NCBI GenBank assembly: GCA_039680225.1
Contig: JBDKTK010000240.1
Span: 1 to 31,680 of the forward strand
DNA: 31,680 nucleotides
Direction: 5' to 3'
Origin: JBDKTK01 sp039680225
GTDB lineage: Bacteria; Desulfobacterota; Syntrophia; Syntrophales; UBA4778
Both the position numbers and the translations under genes were made by a program. The notes beneath the pieces are model-generated. The model saw nothing but the letters and a program-made list of their open reading frames with translations, made no database searches and was not told the DNA's origin. Below are positions 16,283-25,434 of this stretch, piece by piece; within the stretch, counting starts at the first letter, position 1, and each line of letters starts with the position of its first letter.

Positions 16283-16776
16283 TGCAGACCGTCAACAGGA
16301 TAGCAGGACTGTTTTCCCAGGCGGCGCGGAAGATAAACTATATCTCCTGCGCCGCCATCGTCATCATGATGCTGCTCACGTGCAGCGATGTCGTCCTGCG
16401 CCTGCTGCGACGGCCCATACCGGGCACCTATGAACTGGTAGGTTACCTCGGGGCCACAGTTGTCGCTTTCTCGCTGGCCTATACCTCTATTGAGAAGGGC
16501 CACATATGGGTGGAACTCCTTACAGAGCGGCTGCCGCACAGGACACGCAATCTGATCGAGAGTCTGGGCTCTTTTGCAGGAGCTGTTTTTTTTGCGCTTG
16601 CCTCCTGGCAATGCGCTGTGTACGGCAATGATTTGAAGGCGGGAGGGGAAGTCTCCCTCACCCTGGAGATTCCTATATATCCGTTTGCATACGCGATTTT
16701 CCTTGGCTGTACGGCACTGACACTGGTGCTGGTTTTTGAGGCCTTTCGGGACTTCAGAAGGCTGCTGCAGAAATGA
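16282..16776 (+). CDS. dctQ: TRAP transporter small membrane subunit, DctQ family
   Basis: Four-helix inner-membrane subunit that pairs with DctM. Hydrophobic segments lie at about 21-40, 52-70, 90-108 and 130-152, and SDVVLRLLRRPIPGTYELVGYLGA followed by EKGHIWVELL is characteristic of DctQ. 164 residues is normal. Start overlaps the dctP stop (TAATG); its own stop overlaps the dctM start (ATGA), so the three are translated in coupled order. Confidence 0.93.
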   Translation: MQTVNRIAGLFSQAARKINYISCAAIVIMMLLTCSDVVLRLLRRPIPGTYELVGYLGATVVAFSLAYTSIEKGHIWVELLTERLPHRTRNLIESLGSFAGAVFFALASWQCAVYGNDLKAGGEVSLTLEIPIYPFAYAIFLGCTALTLVLVFEAFRDFRRLLQK

Positions 16777-18074
16777 GCCCAGTTGTTGCCGGAATAACAG
16801 GTTTCATCCTTCTCGTTTTCCTGATGCTCATGAGGATACCCGTAGGGTTTGCGATGGGCATCACGGGGCTCATCGGGTTCGGGTACCTTGTTTCCTGGGA
16901 GGCTTCTCTAAGCATCCTTGCAAGGGACTTCTTTTCCGTATTCAGCTCGTACAACCTGACTGTCATCCCCCTTTTCATCCTGATGGGCCAGGTCGCCCAC
17001 CATTCCGGGATCAGCGGCCGTCTGTTCAATGCCGCCAACAAGTTTCTCGGCCACCTGCCGGGCGGGCTTGCCGTGGCTACTATAGGGGCGTGCGCCTGCT
17101 TTTCCGCCATCTGCGGGTCAACGAGCGCCACGGCGGCCACCATGGCGTCGGTTGCCCTGCCGGAAATGAAGAAATACAAGTATGACCCGGCTCTTGCGAC
17201 GGGAGTAGTTGCGGCCGGGGGCAGCCTGGGCATCCTCATCCCCCCCAGCACGATCTTCATTGTTTACGGTGTAATGACCGAGCAGTCCGTCGGAAAGCTT
17301 TTCATCTCCGGAATACTGCCCGGTATTTTGATGACCGCTCTTTTCATCGCAGCGGTCGTCATCTGGATCAGGCTGCAGCCCGGCCTTGTCGAATCCTCTC
17401 CTGCTTTTTCATGGAAGGAAAGATTATCATCCCTGAGCGGGTTAATTGAAACCCTGTTGCTGTTTGTCCTCGTCATGGGCGGTTTGTTCGTGGGCTTTTT
17501 CACGCCGACAGAGGCTGCGGCAATCGGAGCTCTCGGAACTATTGCAATAGCGGCAATCGGACGAAACCTGTCGTGGTCCGCGTTCATTCTGTCCCTCGAG
17601 GAAACGACCCGAATTTCCTGTATGATCTTCGTGATAGTGGCAGGGGCGACCGTTTTCGGACATTTTCTTACAGTTACGAGCATTCCCGCCGAAATCGGCG
17701 ACTGGGTCCAGGGACTTCAGATACATCCTTACCTCGTTATGGCCCTTATTATTTTTATCTACATCATCATGGGCTGCCTGATGGACTCCCTTGCAATGAT
17801 AATGCTTACTATTCCCATATTTTATCCTGTCATCACCACGCTGGGTTTCGATCCGATATGGTTCGGCGTCATTATCGTACTTGTTACCGGTATGGGAGTT
17901 ATAACGCCTCCCGTGGGCATAAACGTTTATGTTGTTGCGGGAGTTGCCAGGGATGTGCCCCTTCACGTGATATTCAGCGGCGCGACCAAACTCCTGTTTG
18001 CCCAGATCGTAACGGCCATCCTCATACTTTTGTTCCCTGAAATAGCGCTATTTCTGCCCAATCTGATGGGATAA
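16773..18074 (+). CDS. dctM: TRAP transporter large membrane subunit, DctM family
   Basis: Inner-membrane ion-coupled permease of the TRAP system, with about 11-12 hydrophobic helices in 433 residues. Family signatures are MRIPVGFAMG, IPLFILMGQVAHHSG, GSTSATAATMASVALPEMKKYKYDPALATGVVAAGGSLGILIPPS, FFTPTEAAAIGA, and MGVITPPVGINVYVVAGVA. No ribosome binding site of its own is needed because ATGA overlaps dctQ. DctPQM is thus complete. Nothing regulatory such as a DctBD pair is adjacent. Confidence 0.96.
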   Translation: MSPVVAGITGFILLVFLMLMRIPVGFAMGITGLIGFGYLVSWEASLSILARDFFSVFSSYNLTVIPLFILMGQVAHHSGISGRLFNAANKFLGHLPGGLAVATIGACACFSAICGSTSATAATMASVALPEMKKYKYDPALATGVVAAGGSLGILIPPSTIFIVYGVMTEQSVGKLFISGILPGILMTALFIAAVVIWIRLQPGLVESSPAFSWKERLSSLSGLIETLLLFVLVMGGLFVGFFTPTEAAAIGALGTIAIAAIGRNLSWSAFILSLEETTRISCMIFVIVAGATVFGHFLTVTSIPAEIGDWVQGLQIHPYLVMALIIFIYIIMGCLMDSLAMIMLTIPIFYPVITTLGFDPIWFGVIIVLVTGMGVITPPVGINVYVVAGVARDVPLHVIFSGATKLLFAQIVTAILILLFPEIALFLPNLMG

Positions 18075-18122
18075 CGGGTCATGTCTTGAAGAGGGCCGTT
18101 CCTGTATGGTACTTAGGGCGAC

Positions 18123-18572
18123 ATGGGGAACAAACTTTATCGCATTCTGATTCTGATTATCCCGTTCCTGATTTTTGCCGGCTGCGCTACTGGTTCCACA
18201 GGCCCCGAGAAAAAGGAAGTCAGGCGCATGCTCGTGACGGCTTATGACGCCGGGCAGAAATCCACGGGCTGGAAATACAAATGGGGCTGCTGCCTCCTTC
18301 CGCCGGTTTATGCTTACGGCCCCAACGAGGGCAAGCGCAAGCAGATCGGGATATGTTCCGACGGGACCAAGGCTGAAAAAGGGACAATCGCGGCGGACTT
18401 GAGCCGCTACCCTTACGGGACCAGGATGCATGTGCCCGGATACGGCTGGGGCGAGGTCCATGACAAGGGCAGCGCCATCAAGGGCAACCATATCGATGTA
18501 TTCTTTCCCAGCGAAGAAGAGGCCAGGGCGTGGGGCAGGAAATACCTGGACGTCACGATAATCAGAAAATAA
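18123..18572 (+). CDS. 3D-domain lipoprotein
   Basis: Predicted lipoprotein with a 3D domain, the fold found in MltA-like and Bacillus YocH-type murein hydrolases. The signal peptide ends in FAGC with lipid-acceptor C21. The three aspartates of the domain are visible: D92 (AADLS), D114 (HDKGSAIKG) and D125 (HIDVFF), with YGTRMHVPGYG between. 149 residues, with nothing else attached, so the protein is essentially one domain. Likely envelope location, acting on peptidoglycan. It starts 48 bp after dctM with a weak AGGG ribosome binding site and may be part of the same transcript by read-through. Confidence 0.88.
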   Translation: MGNKLYRILILIIPFLIFAGCATGSTGPEKKEVRRMLVTAYDAGQKSTGWKYKWGCCLLPPVYAYGPNEGKRKQIGICSDGTKAEKGTIAADLSRYPYGTRMHVPGYGWGEVHDKGSAIKGNHIDVFFPSEEEARAWGRKYLDVTIIRK

Positions 18573-18639
18573 AAAACATCTGGAAAATCGAAAAAGAATA
18601 TAGCTACTATATAGAACCTTTTTTCACCGGAGGTGAGAA

Positions 18640-19224
18640 ATGAAAAAGCCCATGCATGTCTTTGCTGTGATTGTTGTCCTTATCCTTATCGGAATCGCCC
18701 TCTACTGGGTGGGACTGAGCCAGGGCAAGTCCCAGCTCGAGGCGGAGAGGAAGAATTTCAACACCCAGCTCGAGCAGACGAACTCCAGGCTGGTTTCGGC
18801 CGAATACAACGTCCGCCTTAACCAGGCGAGGTTCCTGTTATGCCGGACCGTGCTGGACCTCGATCAGCGCAACTTCGGGCTGGCCAACAATCATTTGAAA
18901 GAGGCTTATGCGGCGCTCGGTAATATTAATGCTTCCATGGTGGGCATAGACCCGGGCAGATTCGAATCCCTGCGGAAAGACATCGGCGCGACCGACATCA
19001 GCGTGGCGGTCAACCTGGAAGAGCAGAGAGGAAGGGTTTTCACTTTCAGCGAGCAGCTGGAAGCCCTGTTGCCGAGGACTCCGACCGCAGCCAGGCCGGC
19101 TGCCGCTCCTCAGACGACGGCGCCTGCCGCGCAGCCAGCGGGCCAGACTGCCGCCCCGGCTCCCGCGCAGCCTGCTCAACCTGCGCCCGGCCAGACAACA
19201 GCCCCGCAGCCCGCCGCAAAATAG
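18640..19224 (+). CDS. Membrane-anchored protein with coiled coil and Ala/Pro-rich tail
   Basis: 194 residues, family unknown. One membrane helix at about 7-26 is followed by a coiled-coil-like stretch (about 30-60), a helical middle (about 60-140, containing LDLDQRNFGLANNHLKEAYAALG) and a low-complexity tail from about 147 made mostly of Ala, Pro, Gln and Thr. The tail may span the peptidoglycan or be flexible. Strong GGAGGTG ribosome binding site. Its base composition is high in GC at the tail, as expected for such repeats. No function is proposed. Confidence 0.8.
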   Translation: MKKPMHVFAVIVVLILIGIALYWVGLSQGKSQLEAERKNFNTQLEQTNSRLVSAEYNVRLNQARFLLCRTVLDLDQRNFGLANNHLKEAYAALGNINASMVGIDPGRFESLRKDIGATDISVAVNLEEQRGRVFTFSEQLEALLPRTPTAARPAAAPQTTAPAAQPAGQTAAPAPAQPAQPAPGQTTAPQPAAK

Positions 19225-19258
19225 GGCTGTTGCATAACGCATACATTTGATTCGCAAG

Positions 19259-19282
19259 AAGGGCGGCCGGCCGGCCGCCCTT
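19259..19282. terminator. 24-bp perfect palindrome between convergent genes
   Basis: AAGGGCGGCC and its exact complement enclose GGCC, between the plus-strand 18640 gene and the minus-strand lspA. The GC stem with flanking T/A suits a bidirectional terminator, although the U-runs are only two bases. A near copy lies at 27063-27082. Confidence 0.6.
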
Positions 19283-19295
19283 ACGATAGAAAATG

Positions 19296-19784
19296 CTACG
19301 CTTCTTTCTTTTGAGGACGCTTTAAAAGGCTTATAACCAGAAGGACGGCCCCTGCTGAAATGGCGGAATCCGCCACATTGAACGCCGGCCAGTGGTGGGA
19401 TGAAACATACACGTCGATAAAATCGATAACCTCTCCGAACCTTACGCGGTCAATCAGGTTGCCGACCGCGCCTGCGAAAATAAACGAAAGGGCCACGACC
19501 TGATTTTGGTCGGCGGCTGCGGTCTGTTTCAGGTAATAAAGGATCAGCAGGATCGCGCCGATTGTGACGGTGATAAAAAAGACCGACCGGAACCAGTCCG
19601 GCGCCTTGGCGAGGAACCCGAAAGCGGCCCCCGGGTTCCTGACGTGGACCAGGTTGAGAAAGCCGTTGATCAGCGGGACCGAATCATGCAGCTGCAGGTT
19701 CGAGGCCACCAGCGCCTTGGTAAGCTGGTCAAGGGCAATGAGCACGGCAGCGGTGATGAAAAAAATCAGGTAACTTTTTTTCAT
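19296..19784 (-). CDS. lspA: Lipoprotein signal peptidase (signal peptidase II)
   Basis: Inner-membrane aspartyl protease that removes signal peptides from lipoproteins. Four hydrophobic helices, NPGAAFGFL near 50-58, GNLIDR (108-113), and the two catalytic aspartates D124 (DFIDVY) and D139 (FNVAD) are present. 162 residues is normal. It follows ileS by about 10 bp; ileS-lspA is a widely conserved pair. The ribosome binding site is weak. Its possible substrate (the 3D lipoprotein) is encoded nearby. Confidence 0.96.
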   Translation of the reverse strand: MKKSYLIFFITAAVLIALDQLTKALVASNLQLHDSVPLINGFLNLVHVRNPGAAFGFLAKAPDWFRSVFFITVTIGAILLILYYLKQTAAADQNQVVALSFIFAGAVGNLIDRVRFGEVIDFIDVYVSSHHWPAFNVADSAISAGAVLLVISLLKRPQKKEA

Positions 19785-19794
19785 GCCGGTTCTG

Positions 19795-22581
19795 TTACGG
19801 CTTCAGGTTTTTCAGGCAGCGGTCGCACACCCCGGGGAATTCCGGGTTGGACCCGACCGTTTTGCTGAGCATCCAGCACCTCTGGCATTTTTCCCCTTCC
19901 GCCTTGGCCACGGAAACCTTCAGGCCTTCAAGCTCCGAGCTCTCGTATGTCACAGGCCCCAGCTCGTCGGCGATCTTTATATCGGAGATGATATTGAGCT
20001 GTTTTATTGTCTCCAGATTTTTCTCCAGCATGGCGCGAAGTTTGTCCCCGGCCGACAGCTCCACCCTGGCATCAAGGGGATGGCCCACTATTTTTGCCTT
20101 GCGGGCGATTTCGATCGCCTTGGAGATTTCGCCCTTGACGGCCAGCAGCATCTTCCATTTATCGCCCAGATCCTGGTTGAAGTATTCCTTATTCACCTCG
20201 GGGAAGAGCGTCAGATGGACGCTCGGGGCCTTCCCCTTCCTGTCGGGCAGGTATCCCCAGATCTCCTCGGCCGTAAAGGTCAGGATCGGCGAAAGCAGCC
20301 GGGTGATCGAATCCAGGATGATGTACATCGCGCTCTGGGCCGACTTCCTGGCATTCGAGCCGGCCTTGGACGTATAGAGCCTGTCCTTGGAAACATCAAG
20401 GTAGAGGGCGCTCAGGTCGACCGTGCAGAAATTGTAGATCGTGTAATATACCACGTGGAACTGGTACTCATCGTAAGCCTTCCGGACACGCTGGATCACC
20501 TCCTGGAGCCTGTGCAGGACCCACTTGTCCATCTCTTCCATATCGGAGTATTTCACCAGGTCCTTGTCGTAATCGAAATCGTAGAGGTTGCCGAGGATGA
20601 ACCGGCTTGTGTTGCGGATCCGGCGATACGCCTCGACGAGCCTCTGGAGGATTTCATCGGAGATGCGGATATCGACGGTATAGTCCTCGGCGGCCACCCA
20701 GAGCCGGAGGATCTCCGCCCCGTACTTGTTGATTATCTCCTGGGGATCGATAACATTGCCGACGGACTTGGACATCTTCTTCCCTTCCCCGTCCACGACA
20801 AAGCCATGGGTCAAAACGCTCCTGTAAGGCGCCCTGTTGCGGGTGCCAACCGATTCGAGCAGGGAGGAGTGGAACCAGCCGCGGTGCTGGTCGCTCCCCT
20901 CCAGGTACATATCGCACGGCGAGCTCAGGTACGGCCTGGTTTCCAGGACCGCCGCATGGCTCACGCCGGAGTCGAACCAGACATCGAGGATGTCTGTTTC
21001 CTTGATGAACTGGTCGTTCTGGCATTTAGGGCAGACCGTCCCGGGCGGGAGCAGTTCCTTCGCGTCCATCTCGAACCAGACATCGGCGCCGTGCTCCCTC
21101 ATCAGGCTTATGATCCTGTCAAAACTTTCTTTGGAGGCAATCACATTCTTGCAGTGGGAGCAGTAGAATACCGCAATTGGGACGCCCCAGAGCCGCTGCC
21201 GGGATATGCACCAGTCGGGCCTGTTTTCGACCATGCCGTAGATGCGGTCCTTGCCCCAGCCGGGGATCCACTGCACGGAGTTGATCGCCTTGAGGGCGTT
21301 TTCGCGCAGCCTGTTTTTCTCCATCGAGATGAACCACTGCTCTGTCGAGCGGAAGATGATGGGCTTCTTGCATCTCCAGCAATGCGGGTATGAATGGCTG
21401 ATATCCACTTCGCCGAGCAGCGCGCCGACTTCGATCAGCTTGTCGATGACCGCCCGGTTGGCGTCGAAGACAAATTTGCCGGCGAAAAAGGCCACATCGG
21501 CCGTGAAATTTCCATTTTCGTCGACGGGCGCATAGTTGTCCAGCCCGTATTCCAGGCCGATCTCATAGTCCTCCTGCCCGTGGCCGGGGGCGATGTGGAC
21601 GAGGCCCGTGCCGGCATCCAGGGTAACAAACGGCGCCAGGATCATGACACTGTGGCGATCGATGAAGGGGTGTTTGCACTTGAGCCCTTCCAGGATGCTG
21701 CCGGGGAAGGTGTCGATTATGGAATAGGCCCCGATGCCGAAGGCCTGCATGCAGTAATCCACCAGGTCCTCCGCAACCACCAGGACGCCCTTGTCTGTCT
21801 CGACGGCGGCGTAGCTGAAATCCTTGTGGGCCGCTATCGCCAGGTTGGCGGGGATGGTCCAGGGGGTCGTTGTCCAAATCACCATGTAGACTGTCTTGCC
21901 CCTGAGCTTGGGACGGATCGCAGAGATATCGTCTACAACAGGGAACTTGATAAAGATCGACTCGGTCGTATGGTCCCCGTATTCGACCTCCGCCTCGGCG
22001 AGCGCCGTCTTGCAGCTCGCGCACCAGTAAACGGGTTTTTTCCCCTTGTACACGTCGCCGCTGAGAACGAGTTTCGCGAATTCCTGGACGGTGATCGCCT
22101 CGTATCCATAACTCATTGTCAGGTACGGGTCTTCCCACTCGCCGAACACGCCCAGCCTCTTGAATTCATCGCGCTGGATGTTCACGTATTTTTCGGCATA
22201 AGTGCGGCAGTAGCGCCTTTTCTCCGCCTGGGACAGCTCCGCCTTCTTCGGCCCCAGTTCCTTGTCGACCTGGTGCTCGATCGGGAGCCCATGGCAGTCC
22301 CAGCCCGGCACGTATATGCTGTCTAACCCCGCCATGTTCTTTGATTTTATGACGAGGTCCTTGATTATTTTATTCAGGGCCGTTCCGAGATGGATATCGC
22401 CGTTGGCATACGGAGGGCCGTCATGCAGGATGTAAGTCTGCCTGCCTTTCGATACCTCTCTTATCTTGTGGTAATTTTTTATGTCCTCCCATTTTTTCAA
22501 GAGCTCCGGCTCCTTCTTCGAGAGGCTGGCCCTCATGGGGAAGTCTGTTTTGGGGAGGTTCAATGTGTCTTTGTAATCCAT
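19795..22581 (-). CDS. ileS: Isoleucyl-tRNA synthetase
   Basis: Class I synthetase charging tRNA-Ile. The HIGH-type motif is HLGT (64-67, in GPPYANGDIHLGTALNK), a variant seen in other bacterial IleS; KMSKS lies near residue 600 in GEGKKMSKSVGN; the editing domain segment is between (for example VIWTTTPWTIPANLA). The C-terminus holds a four-cysteine zinc motif (CQRC...CDRC). It is 928 residues, normal for the bacterial type. The ATG with AGGAGA upstream is chosen over an in-frame start 19 codons earlier. It is transcribed away from the groEL terminator. Confidence 0.97.
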   Translation of the reverse strand: MDYKDTLNLPKTDFPMRASLSKKEPELLKKWEDIKNYHKIREVSKGRQTYILHDGPPYANGDIHLGTALNKIIKDLVIKSKNMAGLDSIYVPGWDCHGLPIEHQVDKELGPKKAELSQAEKRRYCRTYAEKYVNIQRDEFKRLGVFGEWEDPYLTMSYGYEAITVQEFAKLVLSGDVYKGKKPVYWCASCKTALAEAEVEYGDHTTESIFIKFPVVDDISAIRPKLRGKTVYMVIWTTTPWTIPANLAIAAHKDFSYAAVETDKGVLVVAEDLVDYCMQAFGIGAYSIIDTFPGSILEGLKCKHPFIDRHSVMILAPFVTLDAGTGLVHIAPGHGQEDYEIGLEYGLDNYAPVDENGNFTADVAFFAGKFVFDANRAVIDKLIEVGALLGEVDISHSYPHCWRCKKPIIFRSTEQWFISMEKNRLRENALKAINSVQWIPGWGKDRIYGMVENRPDWCISRQRLWGVPIAVFYCSHCKNVIASKESFDRIISLMREHGADVWFEMDAKELLPPGTVCPKCQNDQFIKETDILDVWFDSGVSHAAVLETRPYLSSPCDMYLEGSDQHRGWFHSSLLESVGTRNRAPYRSVLTHGFVVDGEGKKMSKSVGNVIDPQEIINKYGAEILRLWVAAEDYTVDIRISDEILQRLVEAYRRIRNTSRFILGNLYDFDYDKDLVKYSDMEEMDKWVLHRLQEVIQRVRKAYDEYQFHVVYYTIYNFCTVDLSALYLDVSKDRLYTSKAGSNARKSAQSAMYIILDSITRLLSPILTFTAEEIWGYLPDRKGKAPSVHLTLFPEVNKEYFNQDLGDKWKMLLAVKGEISKAIEIARKAKIVGHPLDARVELSAGDKLRAMLEKNLETIKQLNIISDIKIADELGPVTYESSELEGLKVSVAKAEGEKCQRCWMLSKTVGSNPEFPGVCDRCLKNLKP

Positions 22582-22667
22582 TCGGATTCTCCTAAAATTT
22601 GAATTTATAAGGCGATTTGCGGCAGGAAACGCTATCATAGTTGGTGGTGAGTTTCAAGATCAAGCAT

Positions 22668-22701
22668 AAAAAAACCCCCTGCCGGGGCAGGGGGTTTTTT
22701 T
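22668..22701. terminator. Strong bidirectional intrinsic terminator after groEL
   Basis: CCCCCTGCC pairs with GGCAGGGGG, with seven A's before and seven T's after, so a U-run follows the stem on either strand. It ends the groESL transcript just after the groEL stop and separates it from ileS. Confidence 0.92.
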
Positions 22702-22716
22702 GACTGCGAACAGATT

Positions 22717-24351
22717 TTACATGTCCATTCCGCCGTAACCGCCTCCTGGAGGCATGGCAGGCATCGGAGACTCTTTCTTCGGTTTCTCGGAGATCATGCA
22801 CTGGGTGGTAAGCATGAGCGCGGAAACACTGGCTGCGTTCTGCAGCGCGAAGCGGGTGACCTTCATCGGGTCGATTACGCCCGCTGCAATCAGGTCTTCA
22901 TATTTGTCAGTCTGCGCATTGAAACCGAAAGCGCCTTTCTTGTCCTTGACCTTCTCGACAATGATGGAGCCTTCGTAACCGGCATTGAACGCGATCATCT
23001 TGATGGGCTCTTCAAGCGCCTTCTTGATAATGGCGACGCCGATCTGCTGGTCGCCGTCCAGTTTGAGTTTGTCGAGCGCCGGAAGCGTGCGGATGTAAGC
23101 CACGCCGCCGCCCGGGACAATTCCTTCCTCGACGGCCGCCCTGGTTGCATTGAGGGCGTCCTCAACCCTGGCTTTTTTCTCTTTCAATTCGGTTTCGGTA
23201 GCTGCCCCGACCCTGATCACGGCCACGCCGCCGACCAGTTTCGCCAGCCTCTCCTGGAGTTTCTCGCGGTCGTAATCGGAAGTGGTCTCTTCAATCTGGG
23301 CCCTGATCATCTTGACGCGGCCTTCCAGGTCCGACCTTTTTCCGGCGCCGTCGATAATGGTGCTGTTATCCTTGTCTATGGATATCTTGCGGCAGCGGCC
23401 GAGGTCTTCGATCCTGGTGTTCTCAAGTTTCGCGCCCATTTCCTCTGCGATTACCTTGCCGCCCGTCAGGATGGCGATGTCTTCGAGCATGGCCTTGCGG
23501 CGGTCGCCGAACCCGGGGGCCTTCACGGCGACTATATGGAGCGTGCCGCGCAGCTTATTGACAACCAATGTCGCCAGGGCTTCGCCTTCCACGTCTTCAG
23601 CTATGATCACCAGGGGTTTTCCCATCTTCGCGATCTGCTCGAGAATGGGCAGGAGGTCTTTCATGTTGCTGATCTTCTTGTCATGGATCAGGATGAAAGG
23701 ATCGTCGTAGTTTACTTCCATTTTTTCGGGGTTTGTCACGAAATACGGGGAGAGATAGCCGCGGTCGAACTGCATGCCTTCGACAACTTCCAGTTCGGTC
23801 TCGAAGCCCTTGGCTTCCTCAACCGTGATGACACCCTCTTTACCGACCTTGCCCATCGCCTCCGCGATAATGCCGCCGATACCCTCGTCGTTGTTCGCGG
23901 AAATGGTCCCGACCTGGGCGATTTCCTTCTGGTCCTTGGTCGGTTTGCTGATCCTGCGCAGTTCGGCCACTACCGTCTCGACTGCCTTGTCGATGCCTCT
24001 TTTGATATCCATGGGATTGTGGCCGGCCGCGACCAGCTTCGCGCCTTCCCTGTAAATGGCCTGGGCCAGGATCGTCGCGGTCGTGGTGCCGTCGCCGGCT
24101 ACGTCGCTCGTGCGGCTTGCAACTTCCTTGACCATCTGGGCGCCCATATTCTCGAATTTATCCTCAATCTCAACTTCCTTGGCTACCGTAACACCGTCCT
24201 TGGTGACCACGGGAGCGCCGTAAGTCTTGTCCAGGATGACATTGCGGCCCTTGGGGCCAAGCGTCACCTTAACCGCATCGGCGAGCACATTTACACCCTT
24301 GAGGATGGATTTCCTCGCCTCTTCATCATATTGAAATACTTTGGCTGCCAT
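22717..24351 (-). CDS. groEL: GroEL, 60-kDa chaperonin
   Basis: Ring chaperonin that folds proteins with GroES. Opening MAAKVFQYDEEARKSILKG, ATP-binding LGPKGRNV and GDGTTTATILAQ, and the glycine-methionine tail GGGYGGMDM are all standard. 544 residues matches the family. Strong GGAGG. It lies 21 bp after groES. Confidence 0.98.
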   Translation of the reverse strand: MAAKVFQYDEEARKSILKGVNVLADAVKVTLGPKGRNVILDKTYGAPVVTKDGVTVAKEVEIEDKFENMGAQMVKEVASRTSDVAGDGTTTATILAQAIYREGAKLVAAGHNPMDIKRGIDKAVETVVAELRRISKPTKDQKEIAQVGTISANNDEGIGGIIAEAMGKVGKEGVITVEEAKGFETELEVVEGMQFDRGYLSPYFVTNPEKMEVNYDDPFILIHDKKISNMKDLLPILEQIAKMGKPLVIIAEDVEGEALATLVVNKLRGTLHIVAVKAPGFGDRRKAMLEDIAILTGGKVIAEEMGAKLENTRIEDLGRCRKISIDKDNSTIIDGAGKRSDLEGRVKMIRAQIEETTSDYDREKLQERLAKLVGGVAVIRVGAATETELKEKKARVEDALNATRAAVEEGIVPGGGVAYIRTLPALDKLKLDGDQQIGVAIIKKALEEPIKMIAFNAGYEGSIIVEKVKDKKGAFGFNAQTDKYEDLIAAGVIDPMKVTRFALQNAASVSALMLTTQCMISEKPKKESPMPAMPPGGGYGGMDM

Positions 24352-24372
24352 TTATATCCTCCTTTATTCCAA

Positions 24373-24666
24373 TTATTTCTTTTCGATAATTCCGAGAATA
24401 TCTTCTTCTCTCATGATGAGATATTCGGTTCCTTCAATTTTGATTTCCGTGCCGGCGTACTTGCTGAAAAGGACCCGGTCCCCGGCTTTGACATCCAGAG
24501 CTACAACCTTGCCTTCTTCGGTTACCCTGCCTTTTCCCACGGCGACAACCTCGCCTTCCATGGGTTTCTCTTTTGCGGTGTCAGGAATAATGATCCCGCC
24601 TTTTGTTTTCTCCTCTTCCTGAAGCCGTTTAACAAGGATCTTGTCGTGCAATGGTCTGATCTTCAT
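24373..24666 (-). CDS. groES: GroES, 10-kDa co-chaperonin
   Basis: Heptameric lid for GroEL. MKIRPLHDKILVKRLQEEEKTKGGIIIPDTAKEKP includes the mobile loop, and GDRVLFSKYAGTEIK and YLIMREEDILGII match the family. 97 residues. GGAGG lies about 11 bases before the ATG. Confidence 0.98.
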   Translation of the reverse strand: MKIRPLHDKILVKRLQEEEKTKGGIIIPDTAKEKPMEGEVVAVGKGRVTEEGKVVALDVKAGDRVLFSKYAGTEIKIEGTEYLIMREEDILGIIEKK

Positions 24667-24756
24667 CCTCTGATTTGTCCTCCTTTCATTATTTTTGCCA
24701 TTAAAAATATGGCTGAATTCGCATGGATATGAACGTTTTGCGGTAAAAACAGCCCT

Positions 24757-24784
24757 AAATTAAGCATGAATACGCTTCTGTCAA
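24757..24784 (-). promoter_or_regulatory. Candidate promoter for groESL
   Basis: On the minus strand: TTGACA (24784-24779), 16 bases, TAATTT (24762-24757). Perfect -35, weak -10. No CIRCE inverted repeat (TTAGCACTC-N9-GAGTGCTAA) and no sigma32 CCCCAT element is visible in 24667-24883. A short inverted repeat GCCAT/ATGGC is at 24697-24713. Confidence 0.4.
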
Positions 24785-24883
24785 GTGCCCCACCGGGTTT
24801 TTATCTGTTAATCACGGGTCTTAAGAATCAAGTGCTCAGATCGTTCGGGCGAGTTTTCGCAAGCAAGCGAACCTGAATACAAT

Positions 24884-25177
24884 TCAAGGCTGATATTCAA
24901 AATCCACGGCCTGGATTCCTTCACACAATGCCCTGACTTTCTGTAGGACGACAACGTGCTTGGGGTGGACCCGGTAGCGGCCCAGCGCCTCGAAATCGGC
25001 AAAATCCGCAACGAGCGCGAAATCGAAAATTTTGTCCGGCCTCAGGTCGCGCCCGAAACGCCATCCGAGGATCTCGGGAATTTCACCGGGAAGCGAGGCA
25101 AGCCCTTTTTCCAGATCGGAAATTTCAGCTTCGCCGGCGCCAGGCTTGAACTTCATTAAGACCAAATGCTTAAGCAT
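24884..25177 (-). CDS. Dabb (stress-responsive alpha/beta barrel) domain protein
   Basis: 97-residue ferredoxin-like alpha/beta-barrel protein. MLKHLVLMKFKPGA at the start and FGRDLRPDKIFDFALVADFADFEALGRYRVHPKHVVV match the Dabb family; members act as homodimers, and roles vary from stress proteins to small enzymes. GGAGG upstream. It is probably a single-gene unit, or the first in front of groES; a nested inverted repeat (GTTCG/CGAAC around GCGA/TCGC, 24843-24872) follows its stop codon. Confidence 0.88.
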   Translation of the reverse strand: MLKHLVLMKFKPGAGEAEISDLEKGLASLPGEIPEILGWRFGRDLRPDKIFDFALVADFADFEALGRYRVHPKHVVVLQKVRALCEGIQAVDFEYQP

Positions 25178-25348
25178 GAGAAACCTCCAGAGAAATTCCC
25201 TTCCGGGTGAACATAAAGTGTTTTTTATACCACATTAAAACCGTGTTTTCATCTTATTAAATAGATCCGAGCCGGATGCAGGAAAACAGCAGATTATCAA
25301 GGGGCGGGGGACGGGCAAAAGGAGATTTTATTCAGGATTATCAATTAC

Positions 25349-25377
25349 TTGTATCAACATAGGATATTGTTTACAAT
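25349..25377 (+). promoter_or_regulatory. Candidate promoter for the first DUF47-PiT pair
   Basis: TTGTAT (25349-25354), 17 bases, TACAAT (25372-25377). Good -10 and weak -35. No PHO-box-like repeats are seen here, unlike the second pair. Confidence 0.4.
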
Positions 25378-25434
25378 TCCCGACCGTTATGTTAAGTACT
25401 CGCCCGCATACGAGATTTCGCAAGGAGGATTTTC

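Noticed and set aside
19783..21393. 536-residue plus-strand frame opposite ileS
   Set aside because: Long antisense frames are expected in GC-rich genes; ileS is unambiguous and this frame lacks any domain.
23536..24732. 398-residue plus-strand frame opposite groEL-groES
   Set aside because: Spans two clear genes on the other strand; a shadow frame.
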